Below, piece by piece: positions 63,512 through 64,000 of a stretch of DNA of 64,000 bases. The translations under genes were made by a program, and so were the position numbers. Position 1 is the stretch's first letter; every line of letters starts with the position of its first letter. The DNA comes from Sulfurospirillum oryzae (GTDB taxonomy: Bacteria; Campylobacterota; Campylobacteria; Campylobacterales; Sulfurospirillaceae): NCBI RefSeq assembly GCF_025770725.1, contig NZ_JANZKZ010000002.1, positions 620,001 to 684,000 on the forward strand, read 5' to 3'. The notes beneath the pieces are model-generated. The model ran no database searches. It saw only the letters and a list, made by a program, of their open reading frames with translations, and was not told the DNA's origin.

Positions 63512-64000
63512 TTAAATACTGATCTCTTTAATATCAGCAATTGATTTAAACGCGTTGTAGATAGAGGCAATTAGATTTTGACGATTGGCTCGCACACTTA
63601 AATCTTCGGTGTTAACCATAACGTTATCAAAGAACGCATCAATTTGCGGTTTAAGTGCAAATAAGACATCCAAGTTCTCTTCAAAAGAGTTATAAGTTTT
63701 AGAGACAACCACTTTAAAAGCAGCGTAAAGCTCTTTTTCATAGCTATTATCAAAGAGTTTTTCATCCACTGGAGTTTCAGTTGAAACATCCATGTTTTTG
63801 ATAATGTTCGCTACACGTTTAAAGGTTGAAAACATCTCTTTAAACCCATCATCTTGAACGATAGTTGAGAGTGCTTTAATCTTTTGTGAAAGCCTGACAA
63901 TATCTCGCTCACCGCTGCTGATAACTGCCGTAATGATGGAAGGATTGACATCGAAGAATTGGTACATTCTCTCTAAAAAGAAGGTTTCCAAGACATTAAA
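63512..64000 (-). CDS. glyS: Glycyl-tRNA synthetase beta subunit GlyS (C-terminal part)
   Basis: The last 162 residues of the beta chain of the tetrameric glycyl-tRNA synthetase. It contains VDEKLFDNSYEKELYAAF, LKPQIDAFFDNVMV and VRANRQNLI, the anticodon-binding DALR-like end of GlyS. The frame runs past the right edge (TTT AAT GTC at 64000-63992), so the true start is outside the window. A terminator follows the stop codon. Confidence 0.93.
   Translation of the reverse strand, partial: FNVLETFFLERMYQFFDVNPSIITAVISSGERDIVRLSQKIKALSTIVQDDGFKEMFSTFKRVANIIKNMDVSTETPVDEKLFDNSYEKELYAAFKVVVSKTYNSFEENLDVLFALKPQIDAFFDNVMVNTEDLSVRANRQNLIASIYNAFKSIADIKEISI

Overview
The window looks like chromosome from a Sulfurospirillum-type campylobacterote (epsilonproteobacterium). 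The evidence is an A+T-rich sequence, Campylobacterota-like TatB/TatC, QueA and DsbB/DsbA proteins, many chemotaxis and c-di-GMP proteins, a cytochrome-c-bearing HD-GYP sensor, two molybdenum enzymes, and a Desulfovibrio-type aldehyde oxidoreductase operon. The genus is inferred from protein resemblance only. No rRNA, tRNA, CRISPR array, insertion sequence or prophage was recognised.

Layout. 1-8.5 kb: the start of purH (leaving the left edge), a DsbB/DsbA oxidative-folding pair, a hotdog thioesterase, a TerB/J-domain protein, a MalY-like C-S lyase, a phosphoesterase, two tandem NlpC/P60-like lipoproteins and purL. 8.5-18 kb: a GGDEF/EAL protein, tatB-tatC, queA (apparently with an ATA start), a 93-residue flagellar-rod-like protein, and a signalling operon of hybrid kinase, HD-GYP regulator and orphan binding protein. 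18-28 kb: a beta-CASP nuclease, an acyl-CoA synthetase, a TonB receptor with a coupled membrane protein, a Trk/Ktr potassium system, msrB, and a CNNM/CBS protein behind a possible leader peptide.

27.7-42.7 kb is the most distinctive block. A leftward run of ten tightly packed genes starts with a 907-residue molybdenum aldehyde oxidoreductase (mop). It continues with a large flavin/iron-sulfur electron-transfer protein, a small zinc-ribbon-like protein, a SAM methyltransferase, a C_GCAxxG_C_C protein, a radical SAM protein, an AMP-forming ligase, an XdhC factor, an NTP transferase fused to an HD domain, and a histidine phosphatase. A divergent FIST-domain sensor kinase and an OmpR-type regulator probably sense a ligand and control it. 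The mop-kinase gap holds three inverted repeats.

42.7-64 kb: a fungal-type cytosine deaminase, a DUF5677-like protein, a sirtuin, a hydrolase, metH, a branched-chain amino-acid binding protein, two chemoreceptors, two exporters, an OpgB-like transferase, amt-glnK, a small molybdopterin oxidoreductase with an unknown partner, a heme-c HD-GYP protein, and the end of glyS leaving the right edge.

The strongest unexplained signal spans the whole window. The 10-bp palindrome TTACATGTAA occurs about 30 times by hand count, 14 of them extended to TTTACATGTAAA. It lies in intergenic regions, in and beside terminators, and inside genes, where it always encodes Leu-His-Val-(Lys/Asn/Ser/Thr) or Thr-Cys-(Lys/Asn). 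It behaves like a highly iterated palindrome, by analogy with cyanobacterial HIP1, rather than a conventional operator.
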